Shown in pieces: positions 33,685 to 50,652 of a DNA stretch of 64,000 nt. Position 1 is the first letter of the stretch; every line of letters starts with the position of its first letter. A program made the translations under genes and the position numbers. Source of the stretch: Pseudomonas sp. 8AS. GTDB lineage: Bacteria; Pseudomonadota; Gammaproteobacteria; Pseudomonadales; Pseudomonadaceae. The notes below the pieces were generated by a model. The model was not told where the DNA came from. It did no database searches and worked only from the letters and a program-made list of their open reading frames with translations. Where the stretch lies: contig NZ_LR733406.1 of the NCBI RefSeq assembly GCF_902506505.1, positions 2,938,228-3,002,227 of the forward strand, written 5' to 3'.

Positions 33685-35006
33685 GGCTTTCTCCGCTGGC
33701 GCGGGCTGGCGGCATCCAGTGCCGCCAGGTGGGCCAGCTTGTCGCGGATTTTCAGCTCCAGGCCGCGCGGCACCGGCTGGTAGTACTGGCGCGGTTCGAG
33801 CTGTTCGGGAAAATAGTCCTCGCCGGCGGCATAGGCATCCGGCTCGTCGTGGGCGTAGCGGTATTCCTCGCCGTAGCCCAGCTCCTTCATCAGCTTGGTC
33901 GGCGCATTGCGCAGGTGCAGCGGCACCTCCAGCGAGCCATGCTCGGCGGCATCGCGCATGGCCGCCTTGAAGCCCATGTACACCGCATTGCTCTTCGGCG
34001 CGCAGGCGAGATAAACGATGGCCTGGGCCACCGCCAGCTCGCCCTCGGGGCTGCCCAGGCGCTCCTGCACGTCCCAGGCATTGAGGCACAGGCTCAGGGC
34101 GCGCGGGTCGGCGTTGCCGATGTCCTCGCTGGCCATGCGCACCACGCGCCGCGCCAGGTACAGCGGGTCGCAGCCGCCATCGAGCATGCGCGCGTACCAG
34201 TACAGGGCGCCGTCCGGGTTGGAGCCGCGCACCGACTTGTGCAGCGCGGAAATCTGGTCGTAGAAGGCCTCGCCGCCCTTGTCGAAGCGCCGGCGGCTGT
34301 CGCCCAGCAGGTTCTGCAGCAGTTCGGGGGCGATGGCGCTGCCGTCCTCGGCCAGGTCGGCGGCGTTCTCCAGCAGGTTGAGCAGGCGCCGGCCATCGCC
34401 ATCGGCGGCGGCCAGGAGTATCTGGAAGCTCTCTTCCGGCAGGCTCAGGCGCTGCTTGCCCAGGCCCTTCTCTTCCGTCAGCGCGCGCTGCACCAGTTTG
34501 CGCATGGCGGCTTCGTCCAAGCTCTTCAGCACATAGACGCGGGCCCGCGAGAGCAGTGCGTTGTTCAGCTCGAAGGACGGGTTCTCGGTGGTGGCACCGA
34601 TGAAGATCAGCGTGCCGTCTTCCACATAGGGCAGAAAGGCGTCCTGCTGGCTCTTGTTGAAGCGGTGCACTTCGTCGACGAAGAGGATGGTGCGCCGGCC
34701 GTACTGGGCGGCCTGCTGCTTGGCCATCTCCACCGCCTGGCGGATTTCCTTGACTCCGGAAAGCACCGCGGAAATCGTCTCGAAATGCGCTTCGGAGACC
34801 TGCGCCAGCAGCCTGGCCAGGGTGGTCTTGCCGACGCCCGGCGGGCCCCAGAAGATCATCGAGTGCAGCGCGCCCTGCTCCAGCGCCTCGCGCAGCGGCT
34901 TGCCATGGCCCAGCACATGCTCCTGACCGACGTACTCGTCCAGGCTGGTCGCGCGCAAACGCGCGGCCAGGGGCTGGGCGACGGGGGCAGAGCGAAACAG
35001 GTCCAT
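33681..35006 (-). CDS. rarA: RarA (MgsA), replication-associated recombination ATPase
   Basis: A 441-residue AAA+ clamp-loader-like protein with Walker [11 protein letters not shown] and Walker B '[20 protein letters not shown]'. The C-terminal tetramerisation region is present ('[20 protein letters not shown]'). RarA acts at stalled replication forks with SSB. It lies between lolA (19 bases upstream) and crcB (overlapping), consistent with a lolA-rarA-crcB-serS operon. Confidence 0.96.
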   Translation of the reverse strand: MDLFRSAPVAQPLAARLRATSLDEYVGQEHVLGHGKPLREALEQGALHSMIFWGPPGVGKTTLARLLAQVSEAHFETISAVLSGVKEIRQAVEMAKQQAAQYGRRTILFVDEVHRFNKSQQDAFLPYVEDGTLIFIGATTENPSFELNNALLSRARVYVLKSLDEAAMRKLVQRALTEEKGLGKQRLSLPEESFQILLAAADGDGRRLLNLLENAADLAEDGSAIAPELLQNLLGDSRRRFDKGGEAFYDQISALHKSVRGSNPDGALYWYARMLDGGCDPLYLARRVVRMASEDIGNADPRALSLCLNAWDVQERLGSPEGELAVAQAIVYLACAPKSNAVYMGFKAAMRDAAEHGSLEVPLHLRNAPTKLMKELGYGEEYRYAHDEPDAYAAGEDYFPEQLEPRQYYQPVPRGLELKIRDKLAHLAALDAASPRQRRKP

Positions 35007-35025
35007 GGCGGGTGGCAGCGGCCTC

Positions 35026-35652
35026 TTATTCCTGGATGACGTCGGCGCCCTCAGGGACGTCGAAGGTGAACAGCTTGGCGTCGAGCGGCTCGTTCATCTT
35101 CACGCCGAGGAACAGGATATTGGTGCGCTGGCCGATGCTGTCGATCAGCTGCATGTCGTTGATCACGCCACGGCGGAAGGACAGGCGCAGGTTGTCGAAC
35201 AGGCTGTCCTTGGCCTTGGGCTTGAGCATGAAGTCGACCACTTCGCCGGCTTCCTTGAAGCTGATCTCGAAGTTCTCACGGATCTTCGACACGTCGCCGG
35301 ACAGCAGCAGCGCCGGGGTGTGGGTCAGGCGCTGGTCGAGGGTCTGGATGGTCACCTGCATCAGGTCCGGGTCGTACAGCCAGACCTTCTCGCCGTTGGA
35401 CACCAGCAGTTGCTCCTGCGGCGCATCGGTGTGCCAGCGGAACAGCCCCGGGCGTTTCAGCGCCAGCTGGCCGGCGGTTTCCTGCAGCTGGGTGCCGCTG
35501 CCGTCCAGGGTCAGCTGGGAGAAGCGGGCGCTGATGGTCTGCGCCTGGTTGAGCAGTTCGGTCAGGCGTTTGACCGCCGCCTCGTCGTCCGCCTGGGCGG
35601 GAATGGCCAGACAGGCCATGGCGGCCAGCAACAGCATGCGCAACAGTCGCAT
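35026..35652 (-). CDS. lolA: LolA, periplasmic lipoprotein chaperone
   Basis: 208 residues from ATG 35652, chosen because GAGGA is six bases upstream; an upstream in-frame ATG at 35667 adds five residues. A signal peptide ends at 'AIPAQA'. The mature part shows LolA patterns ('[20 protein letters not shown]', '[16 protein letters not shown]'). LolA carries lipoproteins from LolCDE to LolB. It is 28 bases downstream of ftsK. Confidence 0.95.
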   Translation of the reverse strand: MRLLRMLLLAAMACLAIPAQADDEAAVKRLTELLNQAQTISARFSQLTLDGSGTQLQETAGQLALKRPGLFRWHTDAPQEQLLVSNGEKVWLYDPDLMQVTIQTLDQRLTHTPALLLSGDVSKIRENFEISFKEAGEVVDFMLKPKAKDSLFDNLRLSFRRGVINDMQLIDSIGQRTNILFLGVKMNEPLDAKLFTFDVPEGADVIQE

Positions 35653-35680
35653 GGAAATCCTCTTCATCTACGAACTGGGG

Positions 35681-38086
<2,406 letters not shown>

Positions 38087-38296
38087 GCGCTGCTATTCCT
38101 GCGCCCTGGGCGCGACCAACGATCAGTTGAAAGCCTAAAGTCGGACTATTGTACGGATTTACAGGTCCGATGCCATGCCGGGCGCAGCGCGGCGGCGCGT
38201 TTTGCCGGCCCTTGCGCTTCGGTGTAGCATACCCGGCAGCTTCTTACCTGCGGCTCAATTGGAGCACGCATTCTCTTTTGTGACAAAGGCTTATGA

Positions 38297-39253
<957 letters not shown>

Positions 39254-39298
39254 GGTGCGCGCAGGCGGGTGCCACACGCCCGCCCTGCCCTCCCCCGC

Positions 39299-39979
39299 AT
39301 GCTGACCTGGCTGCAACGCGACAACCTCGACTTCCCACCGCTGGATAAAGCCCTGCGCGAGCCCAATGGCCTGCTCGCGGCTGGCGGCGATCTCTCGCCG
39401 GCTCGCCTGGTCGCCGCCTACCGACATGGCTGCTTCCCCTGGTTCGCGCAAGGCCAGCCGCTGCTGTGGTGGTCGCCGGATCCACGCACCGTGCTGTTTC
39501 CCGAAGAATTCCACCTGTCGCGCAGCCTGGCCAAGCTGATCCGCCAGCAGCGCTTCAACGTCACCTTCGACCATGATTTCGCCGCCGTCATCCAGGCCTG
39601 CGCCGAACCGCGCGACTACGCCGACGGCACCTGGATCACCGCAAGCATGCAGCGCGCCTACTTGCAGCTGCACCGTGAGGGCATTGCCCACTCCGTCGAG
39701 GTATGGGAGGGCGACCAGTTGGTCGGCGGCCTGTATGGCCTGGCCATGGGCCGGCTGTTCTTCGGCGAGTCGATGTTCAGCCGGCGCGACAACGCCTCCA
39801 AGGTCGGTTTCGCCACCCTGGTCGACAAACTGCGCCGCTGGGGGTTCGTCCTGATCGACTGCCAGATGCACACCCAGCACCTGCACAGCTTCGGCGCCCG
39901 AGCGATCCCGCGCAGCGAGTTTGCCAGCTACCTACTGCGCTACCTCGATCAACCCAGCCCGGCAGACTGGCTTGCCTAG
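39299..39979 (+). CDS. aat: Aat, leucyl/phenylalanyl-tRNA-protein transferase
   Basis: 226 residues from ATG 39299 (MLTWLQRD). Motifs are '[20 protein letters not shown]', 'GCFPWF', '[12 protein letters not shown]', '[19 protein letters not shown]' and '[17 protein letters not shown]'. It attaches Leu/Phe to N-terminal Lys or Arg, making N-degrons recognised by ClpS. Bpt follows, and clpS/clpA lie 2 kb further on, so the whole N-degron pathway is clustered. Confidence 0.96.
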   Translation: MLTWLQRDNLDFPPLDKALREPNGLLAAGGDLSPARLVAAYRHGCFPWFAQGQPLLWWSPDPRTVLFPEEFHLSRSLAKLIRQQRFNVTFDHDFAAVIQACAEPRDYADGTWITASMQRAYLQLHREGIAHSVEVWEGDQLVGGLYGLAMGRLFFGESMFSRRDNASKVGFATLVDKLRRWGFVLIDCQMHTQHLHSFGARAIPRSEFASYLLRYLDQPSPADWLA

Positions 39980-40033
39980 GCGACACCGCCAGGCTGGCAT
40001 ACACTTGCTAATGGGTTTTCCCGAGGGTTGACC

Positions 40034-40741
40034 ATGACCGAGCTGGCCCGTCTCAAGTTCTACGCCACCCAGCCACATCCTTGCAGCTACCTGCCCGAGG
40101 AACAGGCCACCACGCTGTTTCTCGACCCCAGCCAGCCCATGGATGTGCAGGTGTATGCCGAACTGTCCGAGATGGGTTTCCGCCGCAGCGGCGACCACCT
40201 GTACCGCCCCCACTGCCAGCGCTGCACGGCCTGCGTGCCGGCCCGCATTCCCGCCGCCCAGTTCATCCCCAACCGCCAGCAGCGGCGCATCCTCAAGCGC
40301 AACGCGGACATCCAGGTGCGCGCCGTGCGCCCGGCGTTCAACGAGGAGTACTACGACCTCTACGTACGCTACATCGAGCAGCGCCATGCCGATGGCGACA
40401 TGTACCCACCCAGCCGCGACCAGTTCAGCACCTTCCTGGTCCGCGACCTGCCCTTTGCACGCTTCTACGAGTTTCGCCTGAACCAACGCCTGCTCGCCAT
40501 CGCCGTCACCGACGTACTGCCCAACGGTCTTTCGGCGGTTTACACCTTTTACGACCCCGATGAAGAACGCCGCAGCCTGGGCCGCTTCGCCATCCTCTGG
40601 CAAATCGGCGAAAGCGCTCGACTGGGCCTGCAGGCCGTCTATCTCGGCTACTGGATCAAGAACTGCCGGAAGATGAGTTACAAGACCCAGTACCGCCCCA
40701 TCGAGCTGTTCGTCAACCAGCGCTGGACCGCCCTCACCTGA
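40034..40741 (+). CDS. bpt: Bpt (Ate), aspartate/glutamate leucyltransferase
   Basis: 235 residues from ATG 40034 with GAGGG upstream. The N-terminal Cys-rich domain ('HPCSYL', '[13 protein letters not shown]') and '[19 protein letters not shown]' identify the arginyl/leucyl-transferase family; the bacterial Bpt type adds Leu to N-terminal Asp/Glu. The products are ClpS substrates. Confidence 0.94.
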
Positions 40742-40841
40742 AGCCCTTGGCGGCACACCGCATTTTCGGGCACAATGCACGCCGCTTTTGCCTGGGGCCA
40801 GTTGCGCCGGGCCATTCATTGGATACCGAGGGCTTTACTGC

Positions 40842-41060
40842 ATGTCGAAAGAAGACAGCTTCGAAATGGAAGGCACTGTCGTCGACACCCTGCCCAACAC
40901 CATGTTCCGTGTGGAGTTGGAAAATGGGCACGTCGTTACCGCGCACATCTCCGGAAAGATGCGCAAGAACTACATCCGCATTCTCACTGGCGACAAGGTC
41001 CGCGTCGAGCTGACGCCGTACGACCTGAGCAAGGGCCGCATCACCTACCGCGCCCGCTAA
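40842..41060 (+). CDS. infA: InfA, translation initiation factor IF-1
   Basis: 72 residues from ATG 40842, a complete IF-1 OB-fold ('[20 protein letters not shown]', '[16 protein letters not shown]', '[13 protein letters not shown]'). It occupies the ribosomal A-site during initiation. Its stop codon TAA is also the first three bases of the repeat element that follows. Confidence 0.97.
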
Positions 41061-41203
41061 GAGCCTGTTCAAAGCCTGCTGCGCGTCGGCCATGCGGCGT
41101 TGAAAATGGTCTCGGGATGCTCATTTACAATTAGTAAACTCCGCCCCCTCGGCCATTTTCGCCTCGCCTGACTCTAGCTCGCGAGCCTTTGAACAAGTTC
41201 TAG
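41058..41203. repeat. MITE-like non-coding repeat with terminal inverted repeats
   Basis: 146 bp between the infA stop and its terminator. The ends are inverted copies around GTTCAAAG (left GAGCCTGTTCAAAG, right CTTTGAACAAGTTC). Internally, GAAAATGG pairs with CCATTTTC, and TTTAC-AATTA-GTAAA forms a central dyad. It codes for nothing. It resembles dispersed pseudomonad repeat elements, but copy number cannot be checked here. Confidence 0.6.
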
Positions 41204-41221
41204 ACCCAGTTGAAATGAAAA

Positions 41222-41244
41222 CGCCCGGCAGTGCCGGGCGTTTT
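41222..41244. terminator. Bidirectional terminator between infA and clpA
   Basis: CGCCCGGCA-G-TGCCGGGCG followed by TTTT on the plus strand and, reading minus, by a TTTTCATTTC run. It serves infA and clpA. Confidence 0.85.
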
Positions 41245-41263
41245 CGTTTGCCTCTGCTTCAGG

Positions 41264-43534
41264 TCAGGCCGGCTCTGTCGTGGTCTCGAACTCGAAACGC
41301 AGCTCGTCGCCGACCAGGTCGATGTGCACCACACCACCATGCTCGGCCAGTTCACCAAAGAGAATTTCCTCCGCCAGCGGACGCTTGATCTTATCCTGGA
41401 TCAGGCGCGCCATCGGCCTTGCCCCCATCGCCACATCGTAGCCCCGCTCGGCCAACCAGCCGCGCGCCGCATCGCTGACTTCCAACAACACGTGCTTGTC
41501 CTCGAGCTGCGCCTGCAGCTCGGTGAGGAACTTGTCGACGATGCTCTTGATCACTTCATGACTCAGGCGACCGAACTGGATGATGGTATCCAGGCGGTTG
41601 CGGAACTCCGGGGTGAAGCTCTTCTTGATCACTTCCATGGCATCGGTCGAGTGATCCTGATAGGTGAAGCCGATCGAGGCCCGCGCCGCGGTTTCCGCCC
41701 CGGCGTTGGTGGTCATGATCAGGATCACGTTGCGGAAATCCGCCTTGCGCCCGTTGTTGTCGGTCAGGGTTCCGTGATCCATCACCTGCAGCAGCAGGTT
41801 GAAGACTTCCGGATGGGCCTTCTCGATCTCGTCGAGCAGCAGCACGCAATGCGGCTGCTTGGTGATCGCCTCGGTCAGCAGACCACCCTGATCGAACCCG
41901 ACGTAGCCCGGCGGCGCACCGATCAGACGCGACACGGTGTGCCGCTCCATGTACTCGGACATGTCGAAGCGCACCAGCTCGATGCCCATGGCCTTGGCCA
42001 GCTGACGAGCGGCCTCGGTCTTGCCGACACCGGTCGGCCCGGCGAACAGGAAGGAACCCACCGGCTTGTCCGGCGCCTTCAGCCCGGCGCGCGATAGTTT
42101 GATCGCGGTCGCCAGCGAGTCGATCGCCGCATCCTGGCCGAACACGGTCAGCTTGAGGTCGCGCTCCAGGTTACGCAGCAGCTCCTTGTCGGAGCTGGTG
42201 ACGTGCTTCGGGGGAATCCGCGCGATCTTGGCGACAATGTCTTCGACCTGGGCAACCTCGATGCGCTTGGCGCGCTTCTCCTCCGGCTGCAGGCGCTGGT
42301 AGGCGCCCGCCTCGTCAATCACGTCGATGGCCTTGTCCGGCATGTGCCGGTCATTGATGTAACGCGCGGCTAGCTCGGCCGCTGCGCGCAAAGCCTCGTC
42401 GCTGTACTCGATATGGTGATGCTGCTCGAAGCGCGCCTTGAGCCCGCGCAGGATGCCGACGGTATCCTCGACCGACGGCTCACTGACATCGACCTTCTGG
42501 AAACGCCGCGCCAGGGCACGATCCTTCTCGAAGATCCCGCGAAATTCCTGGAAGGTGGTGGAGCCGATGCAGCGGATCTCGCCCGAGGACAGCAGCGGCT
42601 TGAGCAGGTTGGACGCATCCATTACTCCGCCCGAGGCCGCCCCGGCACCGATGATGGTATGGATCTCGTCGATGAACAGGATCGCCTGCGGGCGCTTGCG
42701 CAACTCGTTGAGCAAGGCCTTGAAGCGCTTCTCGAAGTCGCCGCGGTACTTGGTGCCCGCCAGCAGCGCACCGAGATCGAGGGAATACACCACACTACCG
42801 GACAGCAGATCCGGCACCTGACCATCGACGATGCGCTTGGCCAGGCCCTCGGCGATGGCGGTCTTGCCCACCCCTGCCTCGCCGACCAGCAGCGGGTTGT
42901 TCTTGCGCCGACGCGCCAGGATCTGCGCGACGCGCTCGACTTCCTGCTCGCGCCCGACCAGCGGATCGATGCGTCCCTGCCGGGACAACTCGTTCAGATT
43001 GCTGGCGTAGGCATCCAGCGGGTTGCTCGAGGTGGGCGAATCGCCACCCTCGTCATCCTGCATTTCCTGCTCGTTTTCGGAATGATCGCCATGTCCCGGC
43101 ACCTTGGAGATACCGTGGGCGATGTAGTTGACCACGTCGATGCGCGCCACGCTCTGCTGCTTGAGCAGAAACACGGCCTGGCTTTCCTGCTCGCTGAAGA
43201 TCGCCACCAGCACATTGGCGCCGGTCACTTCGCGCTTACCCGAACTCTGCACGTGGAATACCGCACGCTGCAGAACGCGCTGGAAGCCCAGGGTCGGCTG
43301 GGTTTCGCGCTCTTCATCGTGCTGGGGAATCAGGGGCGTGGTGGAGTCGATGAACTCCTGCAGATCGTGACGCAGCTTGTCCAGATTGGCGCCGCACGCA
43401 CGCAGCACGGTGGCGGCAGCCTCGTTATCCAGCAGGGCGAGCAGCAGGTGCTCTACCGTCATGAATTCGTGTCGCTTGCCGCGTGCCTCCTTGAAGGCCA
43501 GATTGAGGGTGACTTCCAGCTCTCGATTCAACAT
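41264..43534 (-). CDS. clpA: ClpA, ATP-dependent unfoldase of ClpAP
   Basis: 756 residues: N-domain (1-140) that docks ClpS, an acidic linker, and two AAA+ modules with Walker [14 protein letters not shown] and [13 protein letters not shown]. The ClpP loop region is present. It unfolds ClpS-delivered N-degron proteins for ClpP. It is 29 bases downstream of clpS in the same operon. Confidence 0.97.
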   Translation of the reverse strand: MLNRELEVTLNLAFKEARGKRHEFMTVEHLLLALLDNEAAATVLRACGANLDKLRHDLQEFIDSTTPLIPQHDEERETQPTLGFQRVLQRAVFHVQSSGKREVTGANVLVAIFSEQESQAVFLLKQQSVARIDVVNYIAHGISKVPGHGDHSENEQEMQDDEGGDSPTSSNPLDAYASNLNELSRQGRIDPLVGREQEVERVAQILARRRKNNPLLVGEAGVGKTAIAEGLAKRIVDGQVPDLLSGSVVYSLDLGALLAGTKYRGDFEKRFKALLNELRKRPQAILFIDEIHTIIGAGAASGGVMDASNLLKPLLSSGEIRCIGSTTFQEFRGIFEKDRALARRFQKVDVSEPSVEDTVGILRGLKARFEQHHHIEYSDEALRAAAELAARYINDRHMPDKAIDVIDEAGAYQRLQPEEKRAKRIEVAQVEDIVAKIARIPPKHVTSSDKELLRNLERDLKLTVFGQDAAIDSLATAIKLSRAGLKAPDKPVGSFLFAGPTGVGKTEAARQLAKAMGIELVRFDMSEYMERHTVSRLIGAPPGYVGFDQGGLLTEAITKQPHCVLLLDEIEKAHPEVFNLLLQVMDHGTLTDNNGRKADFRNVILIMTTNAGAETAARASIGFTYQDHSTDAMEVIKKSFTPEFRNRLDTIIQFGRLSHEVIKSIVDKFLTELQAQLEDKHVLLEVSDAARGWLAERGYDVAMGARPMARLIQDKIKRPLAEEILFGELAEHGGVVHIDLVGDELRFEFETTTEPA

Positions 43535-43563
43535 AGCTTCACCTCGTACCCAAGCGGCCGGTA

Positions 43564-43926
43564 TTAACCGTCCTTCTCTATCTCACAGAGTAGCGGATGC
43601 TGGCTTTCCCGGGCGTACTGGTTGACCTGCATGGCCTTGGTTTCTGCGATATCGCGGGTATACAGACCGCAGATTGCCCGCCCCTCTGTATGGACGGTCA
43701 GCATGATCTTGGTGGCCAGCTCGCGATTGTGGTTGAAGAACAACTCCAACACCTCGACCACGAAGTCCATCGGCGTGTAGTCGTCGTTGAACAGCAGCAC
43801 CTTGTACATCGGCGGCGCCTGCAGCAACGGCTTGGCTTCCTGAACGGCCAGACCGGAACCCTCGTCCTCGCGCGTTGCGGGACGATCCTGATTGAATGTT
43901 AGACGAATCTGGCTACTTGCATGCAT
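43564..43926 (-). CDS. clpS: ClpS, N-degron adaptor
   Basis: 120 residues. The core '[20 protein letters not shown]' has the Asn-Asp pair that binds the alpha-amino group of N-degrons, followed by '[20 protein letters not shown]'. The N-terminal tail of about 30 residues is disordered and enters ClpA. Divergent from cspD. Confidence 0.97.
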   Translation of the reverse strand: MHASSQIRLTFNQDRPATREDEGSGLAVQEAKPLLQAPPMYKVLLFNDDYTPMDFVVEVLELFFNHNRELATKIMLTVHTEGRAICGLYTRDIAETKAMQVNQYARESQHPLLCEIEKDG

Positions 43927-44157
43927 GCGAAATTGAATGCTTCATGGCTGAGCGAACAGGGATGCTAGACAGGTTTATGACCGGCTTCTCAGCCAGCCGC
44001 CGAAGCGCCTTGACTAACGGCAAAAGGGTGTTAAAAACAGTTAGTACCCGTCTCGGGTATCGGGGTTCCGCGCATTCGCCCAGCCCGGTTGATTGCATGC
44101 GCGGGACTGAAGTGGATGATACTCCAGAGATGGAGTCCTTTGCAGAGGGATGTCAGC

Positions 44158-44421
44158 ATGCTTAGCGGTAAGGTCAAGTGGTTCAACAACGCCAAGGGCT
44201 ACGGGTTCATCGTGGCCGATGGCCGAGATGAGGACCTGTTCGCCCACTACTCGGCCATCCAGATGGACGGTTACAAAACTCTCAAGGCCGGCCAACCGGT
44301 AAGCTTCGATATTCTGCAAGGTCCCAAGGGCCTGCACGCCGTGAATATCAGCGCCGCCCAGGCTACCAATGAAACGCCGGCGACCAGCAGCTCGCCACAG
44401 AGCGTACCGGTAGAAGCCTGA
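44158..44421 (+). CDS. cspD: CspD, cold-shock-domain protein
   Basis: 87 residues from ATG 44158 with AGAGGGA upstream. The single cold-shock domain has RNP1 KGYGFI and RNP2 DLFAHY; a Ser/Thr/Pro/Ala tail follows. In E. coli CspD is induced in stationary phase and inhibits replication by binding single-stranded DNA. Divergent from clpS across about 230 bp. Confidence 0.93.
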   Translation: MLSGKVKWFNNAKGYGFIVADGRDEDLFAHYSAIQMDGYKTLKAGQPVSFDILQGPKGLHAVNISAAQATNETPATSSSPQSVPVEA

Positions 44422-44436
44422 TTAAGAGCCTGAAAT

Positions 44437-44467
44437 AAAAAGGCCGGTCATATGACCGGCCTTTTTT
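44437..44467. terminator. Bidirectional terminator between cspD and icd
   Basis: AAAAAGGCCGGTCA-TA-TGACCGGCCTTTTTT, a perfect stem with runs on both sides, lies between two convergent genes. Confidence 0.94.
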
Positions 44468-44483
44468 GTTGCCACTGGTCGCC

Positions 44484-45737
44484 TTACATCTTGGCGATCA
44501 TGGCATCACCGAACTGCGAGCAGGACAGCAGCTCGGCACCTTCCATCAGGCGCTCGAAGTCGTAGGTCACGGTCTTCGCGGCGATGGCACCGTTGGTGCC
44601 CTTGATGATCAGGTCGGCCGCCTCGGTCCAGCCCATGTGGCGCAGCATCATCTCGGCGGAGAGGATCAGCGAACCCGGGTTGACCTTGTCCAGGCCGGCA
44701 TACTTCGGCGCAGTACCGTGGGTCGCCTCGAACATGGCGATGGTGTCGGACAGGTTGGCACCCGGCGCGATACCGATACCACCCACCTCGGCCGCCAGGG
44801 CGTCGGACAGGTAGTCACCATTCAGGTTCAGGGTGGCGATCACGTCGTACTCGGCCGGACGCAGCAGGATCTGCTGCAGCATGGCGTCGGCGATGGCGTC
44901 CTTGACCACGATGTTCTTGCCGGTCTTCGGGTTCTTGAACTGCATCCACGGGCCGCCATCCAGCAGCTCGGCACCGAACTCGTCACGTGCGACTTCGTAG
45001 CTCCAATCCTTGAAGGCACCTTCGGTGAACTTCATGATGTTGCCTTTGTGCACGATGGTCAGCGAGTCACGGTCGTTGTCGACGGCGTACTGCAGAGCCT
45101 TGCGCGCCAGGCGCTTGGTGCCTTCCTTGGAAACCGGCTTGACGCCGATACCGCAGTCCTGGTCGAAACGGATCTTGGTGACGCCCATTTCTTCCTTCAG
45201 GAACTTGATGACCTTGTTCGCCTCGGGCGAGCCGGCTTTCCACTCGATACCGGCATAAATGTCTTCGGAGTTTTCACGGAAGATGGTCATGTCGACATCG
45301 CCAGGCTTCTTCACCGGGCTCGGCACGCCTTCGAACCAGCGCACCGGGCGCAGGCAGACATACAGATCCAGCTCCTGGCGCAGGGCCACGTTCAGCGAAC
45401 GGATGCCGCCACCGACTGGAGTGGTCAGCGGGCCCTTGATGGAAACAACGTAGTCACGTACGGCTTCCAGGGTTTCTTTCGGCAGCCAGGTGTCCTGGTC
45501 GTAGACCTGGGTAGCTTTCTCGCCGGCGTAGACTTCCATCCAGGAAATCTTGCGCGCGCCGCCGTAGGCTTTTTCGACGGCAGCGTCGACGACCTTGATC
45601 ATCACCGGGCTGATATCAACGCCAATGCCATCACCTTCGATAAAAGGAATGATCGGATTGTTCGGCACGTTCAGGGACATGTCGGCGTTGACGGTGATTT
45701 TGTCACCGGCTGGAATCTGGATCTTTTGGTATCCCAT
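44484..45737 (-). CDS. icd: Icd, NADP-isocitrate dehydrogenase (dimeric type)
   Basis: 417 residues from ATG 45737 ([11 protein letters not shown]) with GGAG upstream. It converts isocitrate to 2-oxoglutarate in the TCA cycle. '[20 protein letters not shown]' contains the Ser that AceK phosphorylates in E. coli, and '[20 protein letters not shown]' binds the nucleotide. A second, unrelated enzyme (idh) is encoded divergently 330 bp away. Confidence 0.96.
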   Translation of the reverse strand: MGYQKIQIPAGDKITVNADMSLNVPNNPIIPFIEGDGIGVDISPVMIKVVDAAVEKAYGGARKISWMEVYAGEKATQVYDQDTWLPKETLEAVRDYVVSIKGPLTTPVGGGIRSLNVALRQELDLYVCLRPVRWFEGVPSPVKKPGDVDMTIFRENSEDIYAGIEWKAGSPEANKVIKFLKEEMGVTKIRFDQDCGIGVKPVSKEGTKRLARKALQYAVDNDRDSLTIVHKGNIMKFTEGAFKDWSYEVARDEFGAELLDGGPWMQFKNPKTGKNIVVKDAIADAMLQQILLRPAEYDVIATLNLNGDYLSDALAAEVGGIGIAPGANLSDTIAMFEATHGTAPKYAGLDKVNPGSLILSAEMMLRHMGWTEAADLIIKGTNGAIAAKTVTYDFERLMEGAELLSCSQFGDAMIAKM

Positions 45738-46067
45738 GCTGGACTCCGTGTTGTGGTTGGAAAGCATCTAGCCGAACCAGTGTAATCCACGCAGACCTAT
45801 TGACCATATACAACTGTCGTCGAAGGTGAAGTCGTATACCCATTCGCGGGATATACTCGCTCGCGACAAACCGACCGCCACAGAGTGGGCGGCGGCTCTG
45901 GTCACGGTTGAATTGCCACAGCGATTCAATCGATTGCACCCCGTTGGTACATAAACCTCACCGCGGCCAATTCTCGAATTTCGCTTCACTGGTGACCCTG
46001 AACGAAAGCGCTCATCCAGCGCCCACGAGAATCTGCGCACGCTCTGCAACGAGAGAGTCAAGCCGAT
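45738..46067. promoter_or_regulatory. Divergent icd/idh promoter region
   Basis: 330 bases without a gene. It must carry promoters for both isocitrate dehydrogenases. AT-richer stretches around 45800-45870 and 45930-45960 are the likely places, but I could not fix -35/-10 pairs with confidence. Confidence 0.5.
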
Positions 46068-48293
<2,226 letters not shown>

Positions 48294-48315
48294 AATCGCT
48301 TGATGCTGTAACAGC

Positions 48316-48347
48316 AAACCCCGGGCCAATGTCCGGGGTTTCTTTTT
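48316..48347 (+). terminator. Rho-independent terminator of idh
   Basis: AAACCCCGG...CCGGGGTTT followed by C and five T, 23 bases after the idh stop. Confidence 0.92.
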
Positions 48348-48392
48348 ACGGCCTGCGGCGCCTTATCATTACGTTTTTTCAGGAGTGCCCTC

Positions 48393-48839
48393 ATGCGCTT
48401 TACGCCTCATGTCACGGTGGCCACCGTGGTCGAAGACCAGGGACGTTTCCTGCTGGTCGAAGAGCTGGCCGGCGGCCGGGCGGTATTCAACCAGCCTGCC
48501 GGCCATCTGGAAGCCGACGAAAGTCTCATCGATGCCGCTTTGCGCGAAACCCTCGAAGAAACCGGCTGGCAGGTCGAACTGACCGCCGTGACCGGCATCT
48601 ATCTCTACACAGCCCCGAGTAACGGCGTGACTTACCAGCGCGTGTGCTTCGCGGCCAAGCCGGTGCGCCACTTGGCGGACAGTCCGCTGGACGACGGCAT
48701 CATCGGCCCGCGCTGGCTGACCCGCGATGAGCTGGCCGGCCAACCCGAGCGCTGGCGCAGCCAGCTGGTATTGCGCTGTATCGACGATTACCTGGCGGGC
48801 GAGCGTTTCCCGCTCAGCCTGATCCGCGATCCCGCCTGA
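48393..48839 (+). CDS. nudJ: NudJ-like Nudix phosphatase
   Basis: 148 residues with a perfect Nudix box, G-x5-E-x7-REUxEExGU (begins GHLEADESL, ends RETLEETGW). E. coli NudJ hydrolyses thiamine pyrophosphate precursors and nucleoside tri/diphosphates. The gene order nudJ-mnmA-hflD-purB is conserved in gammaproteobacteria and supports the subfamily call. Confidence 0.88.
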   Translation: MRFTPHVTVATVVEDQGRFLLVEELAGGRAVFNQPAGHLEADESLIDAALRETLEETGWQVELTAVTGIYLYTAPSNGVTYQRVCFAAKPVRHLADSPLDDGIIGPRWLTRDELAGQPERWRSQLVLRCIDDYLAGERFPLSLIRDPA

Positions 48840-48903
48840 TTCGCCGCCGGGCCCCCGTGCCTGCTAGAATCGCGCCCTTCTGCAGTCACCACTTCTGATT
48901 CTT

Positions 48904-50034
48904 ATGTCCAGCACCACCCCAGCCCCGACCCAACAACGCGTAATCGTCGGCATGTCCGGCGGCGTGGATTCCTCGGTGTCCGCTCTCCTGCTGCTCGAAC
49001 AGGGTTACCAGGTGGAAGGCCTGTTCATGAAAAACTGGGAAGAGGACGACGGCACCGAATACTGCACCGCCATGGCCGACCTGGCCGACGCCCAGGCCGT
49101 GTGCGACAAGATCGGCATCAAGCTGCACACCGCCAACTTCGCCGCCGAATACTGGGACAACGTGTTCGAGCACTTCCTCGCCGAGTACAAGGCCGGGCGC
49201 ACACCGAATCCGGACATCCTGTGCAACCGCGAGATCAAGTTCAAAGCCTTCCTCGATTACGCCCTGAGCCTGGGGGCCGACCTGATCGCCACTGGCCACT
49301 ACGTGCGCCGCCGCGACATCGACGGCCGCAGCGAGCTGCTCAAGGGCCTCGACCCGAACAAGGATCAGAGCTACTTCCTGCACGCCGTTGGCGGCGAGCA
49401 GATCGGCCGCACCCTGTTCCCGGTCGGCGAACTGGAAAAACCCCAGGTACGCGCCATCGCCGAGAAATACGAACTGGCCACCGCCAAGAAGAAGGACTCC
49501 ACCGGCATCTGCTTCATCGGCGAACGACGCTTCAGCGACTTCCTCAAGCAGTACCTGCCGGCCCAACCCGGCGATATCGAGACCACCGAGGGCGAGATCA
49601 TCGGCCGCCATCACGGCCTGATGTACCACACCATCGGCCAGCGCCAGGGCCTCGGCATTGGTGGCCTCAAGGATGCCGGCGACGAGCCCTGGTACGTGCT
49701 GGCCAAGGACCTCAAGCGCAACGTGCTGCTGGTCGGCCAGGGCAACGACCACCCCTGGCTGTTCAGCCGCGCCCTGCTCGCCTCGGAGATCTACTGGGTC
49801 AACCCGCTCGACCTGAGCAGCCCGCGCCAGCTCACCGCCAAGGTGCGTTACCGGCAGAGCGACCAGGCCTGCACCCTGGAACAGACCGCTGACGGCTACC
49901 GCGCCGTGTTCACCGAGCCGCAACGCGCCGTCACCCCCGGCCAGTCCGTGGTGTTCTACGATGGCGAAGTCTGCCTCGGCGGCGGCGTGATCGAGAGCGC
50001 CGAACCCTGGTTTGCCGGAGCCGGCCTGGTATGA
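48904..50034 (+). CDS. mnmA: MnmA, tRNA-specific 2-thiouridylase
   Basis: 376 residues. The PP-loop GMSGGVDSS activates U34 with ATP; the catalytic cysteines are in '[12 protein letters not shown]' and '[13 protein letters not shown]'. It accepts sulfur from TusE. hflD overlaps its end by four bases. Confidence 0.97.
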   Translation: MSSTTPAPTQQRVIVGMSGGVDSSVSALLLLEQGYQVEGLFMKNWEEDDGTEYCTAMADLADAQAVCDKIGIKLHTANFAAEYWDNVFEHFLAEYKAGRTPNPDILCNREIKFKAFLDYALSLGADLIATGHYVRRRDIDGRSELLKGLDPNKDQSYFLHAVGGEQIGRTLFPVGELEKPQVRAIAEKYELATAKKKDSTGICFIGERRFSDFLKQYLPAQPGDIETTEGEIIGRHHGLMYHTIGQRQGLGIGGLKDAGDEPWYVLAKDLKRNVLLVGQGNDHPWLFSRALLASEIYWVNPLDLSSPRQLTAKVRYRQSDQACTLEQTADGYRAVFTEPQRAVTPGQSVVFYDGEVCLGGGVIESAEPWFAGAGLV

Positions 50035-50651
50035 ACCCGATTCAGGAACAACTGACCGCGCTGGCCGCCGTCTTCGAAGCCACCACCCTGGTCGACAAGA
50101 TCGCCCGCACCGGCCAGGCCAGCGAAGCCGACATCAGCTGCCTGCTCGGCAGCCTGCTGGTACGCGACCCGAAGAACACCCTGGACGTCTACGGCGGCGA
50201 CGACCTCAACCTGCGCGAAGGCTACAAGGCCCTGGCCAGTGCCCTCGAACGCAACCCGGCGAGCCTGCAGCGCGAGCCGCTGCGCTATGCCCTGGCCCTG
50301 CTCGGCCTGGAGCGCCAGCTGGCCAAACGCGACGACCTGCTGCAGGTGATCGGCAGCCGCCTGGATCAGATCCAGCAACAGGTCGGCCACTTCGGCCTGA
50401 CCCACGAGAACGTGATTTCCTCCTGCGGCGCCCTGTATCAGGACACCATCAGCACCTTCCGCCAGCGCATCCAGGTGCAGGGCGACATGCGCTTCCTGCA
50501 GCAGGCCGGCAACGCGGCGAAGATCCGCGCCCTGCTGCTTACCGGCATCCGCTCGGCGCGCCTGTGGCGGCAGCTCGGCGGCAGCCGCTGGCAACTGGTG
50601 CTAGGTCGCCGCAAGCTGCTCAAGGAACTCTACCCGCTGCTGCGCGGCTGA
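50031..50651 (+). CDS. hflD: HflD homologue (YcfC)
   Basis: 206 residues, helical, typical length and position between mnmA and purB. Patterns include '[20 protein letters not shown]' and '[20 protein letters not shown]'. In E. coli HflD is a peripheral inner-membrane protein that binds phage lambda CII; its cell role is unclear. Confidence 0.93.
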   Translation: MNPIQEQLTALAAVFEATTLVDKIARTGQASEADISCLLGSLLVRDPKNTLDVYGGDDLNLREGYKALASALERNPASLQREPLRYALALLGLERQLAKRDDLLQVIGSRLDQIQQQVGHFGLTHENVISSCGALYQDTISTFRQRIQVQGDMRFLQQAGNAAKIRALLLTGIRSARLWRQLGGSRWQLVLGRRKLLKELYPLLRG

Positions 50652-50652
50652 C

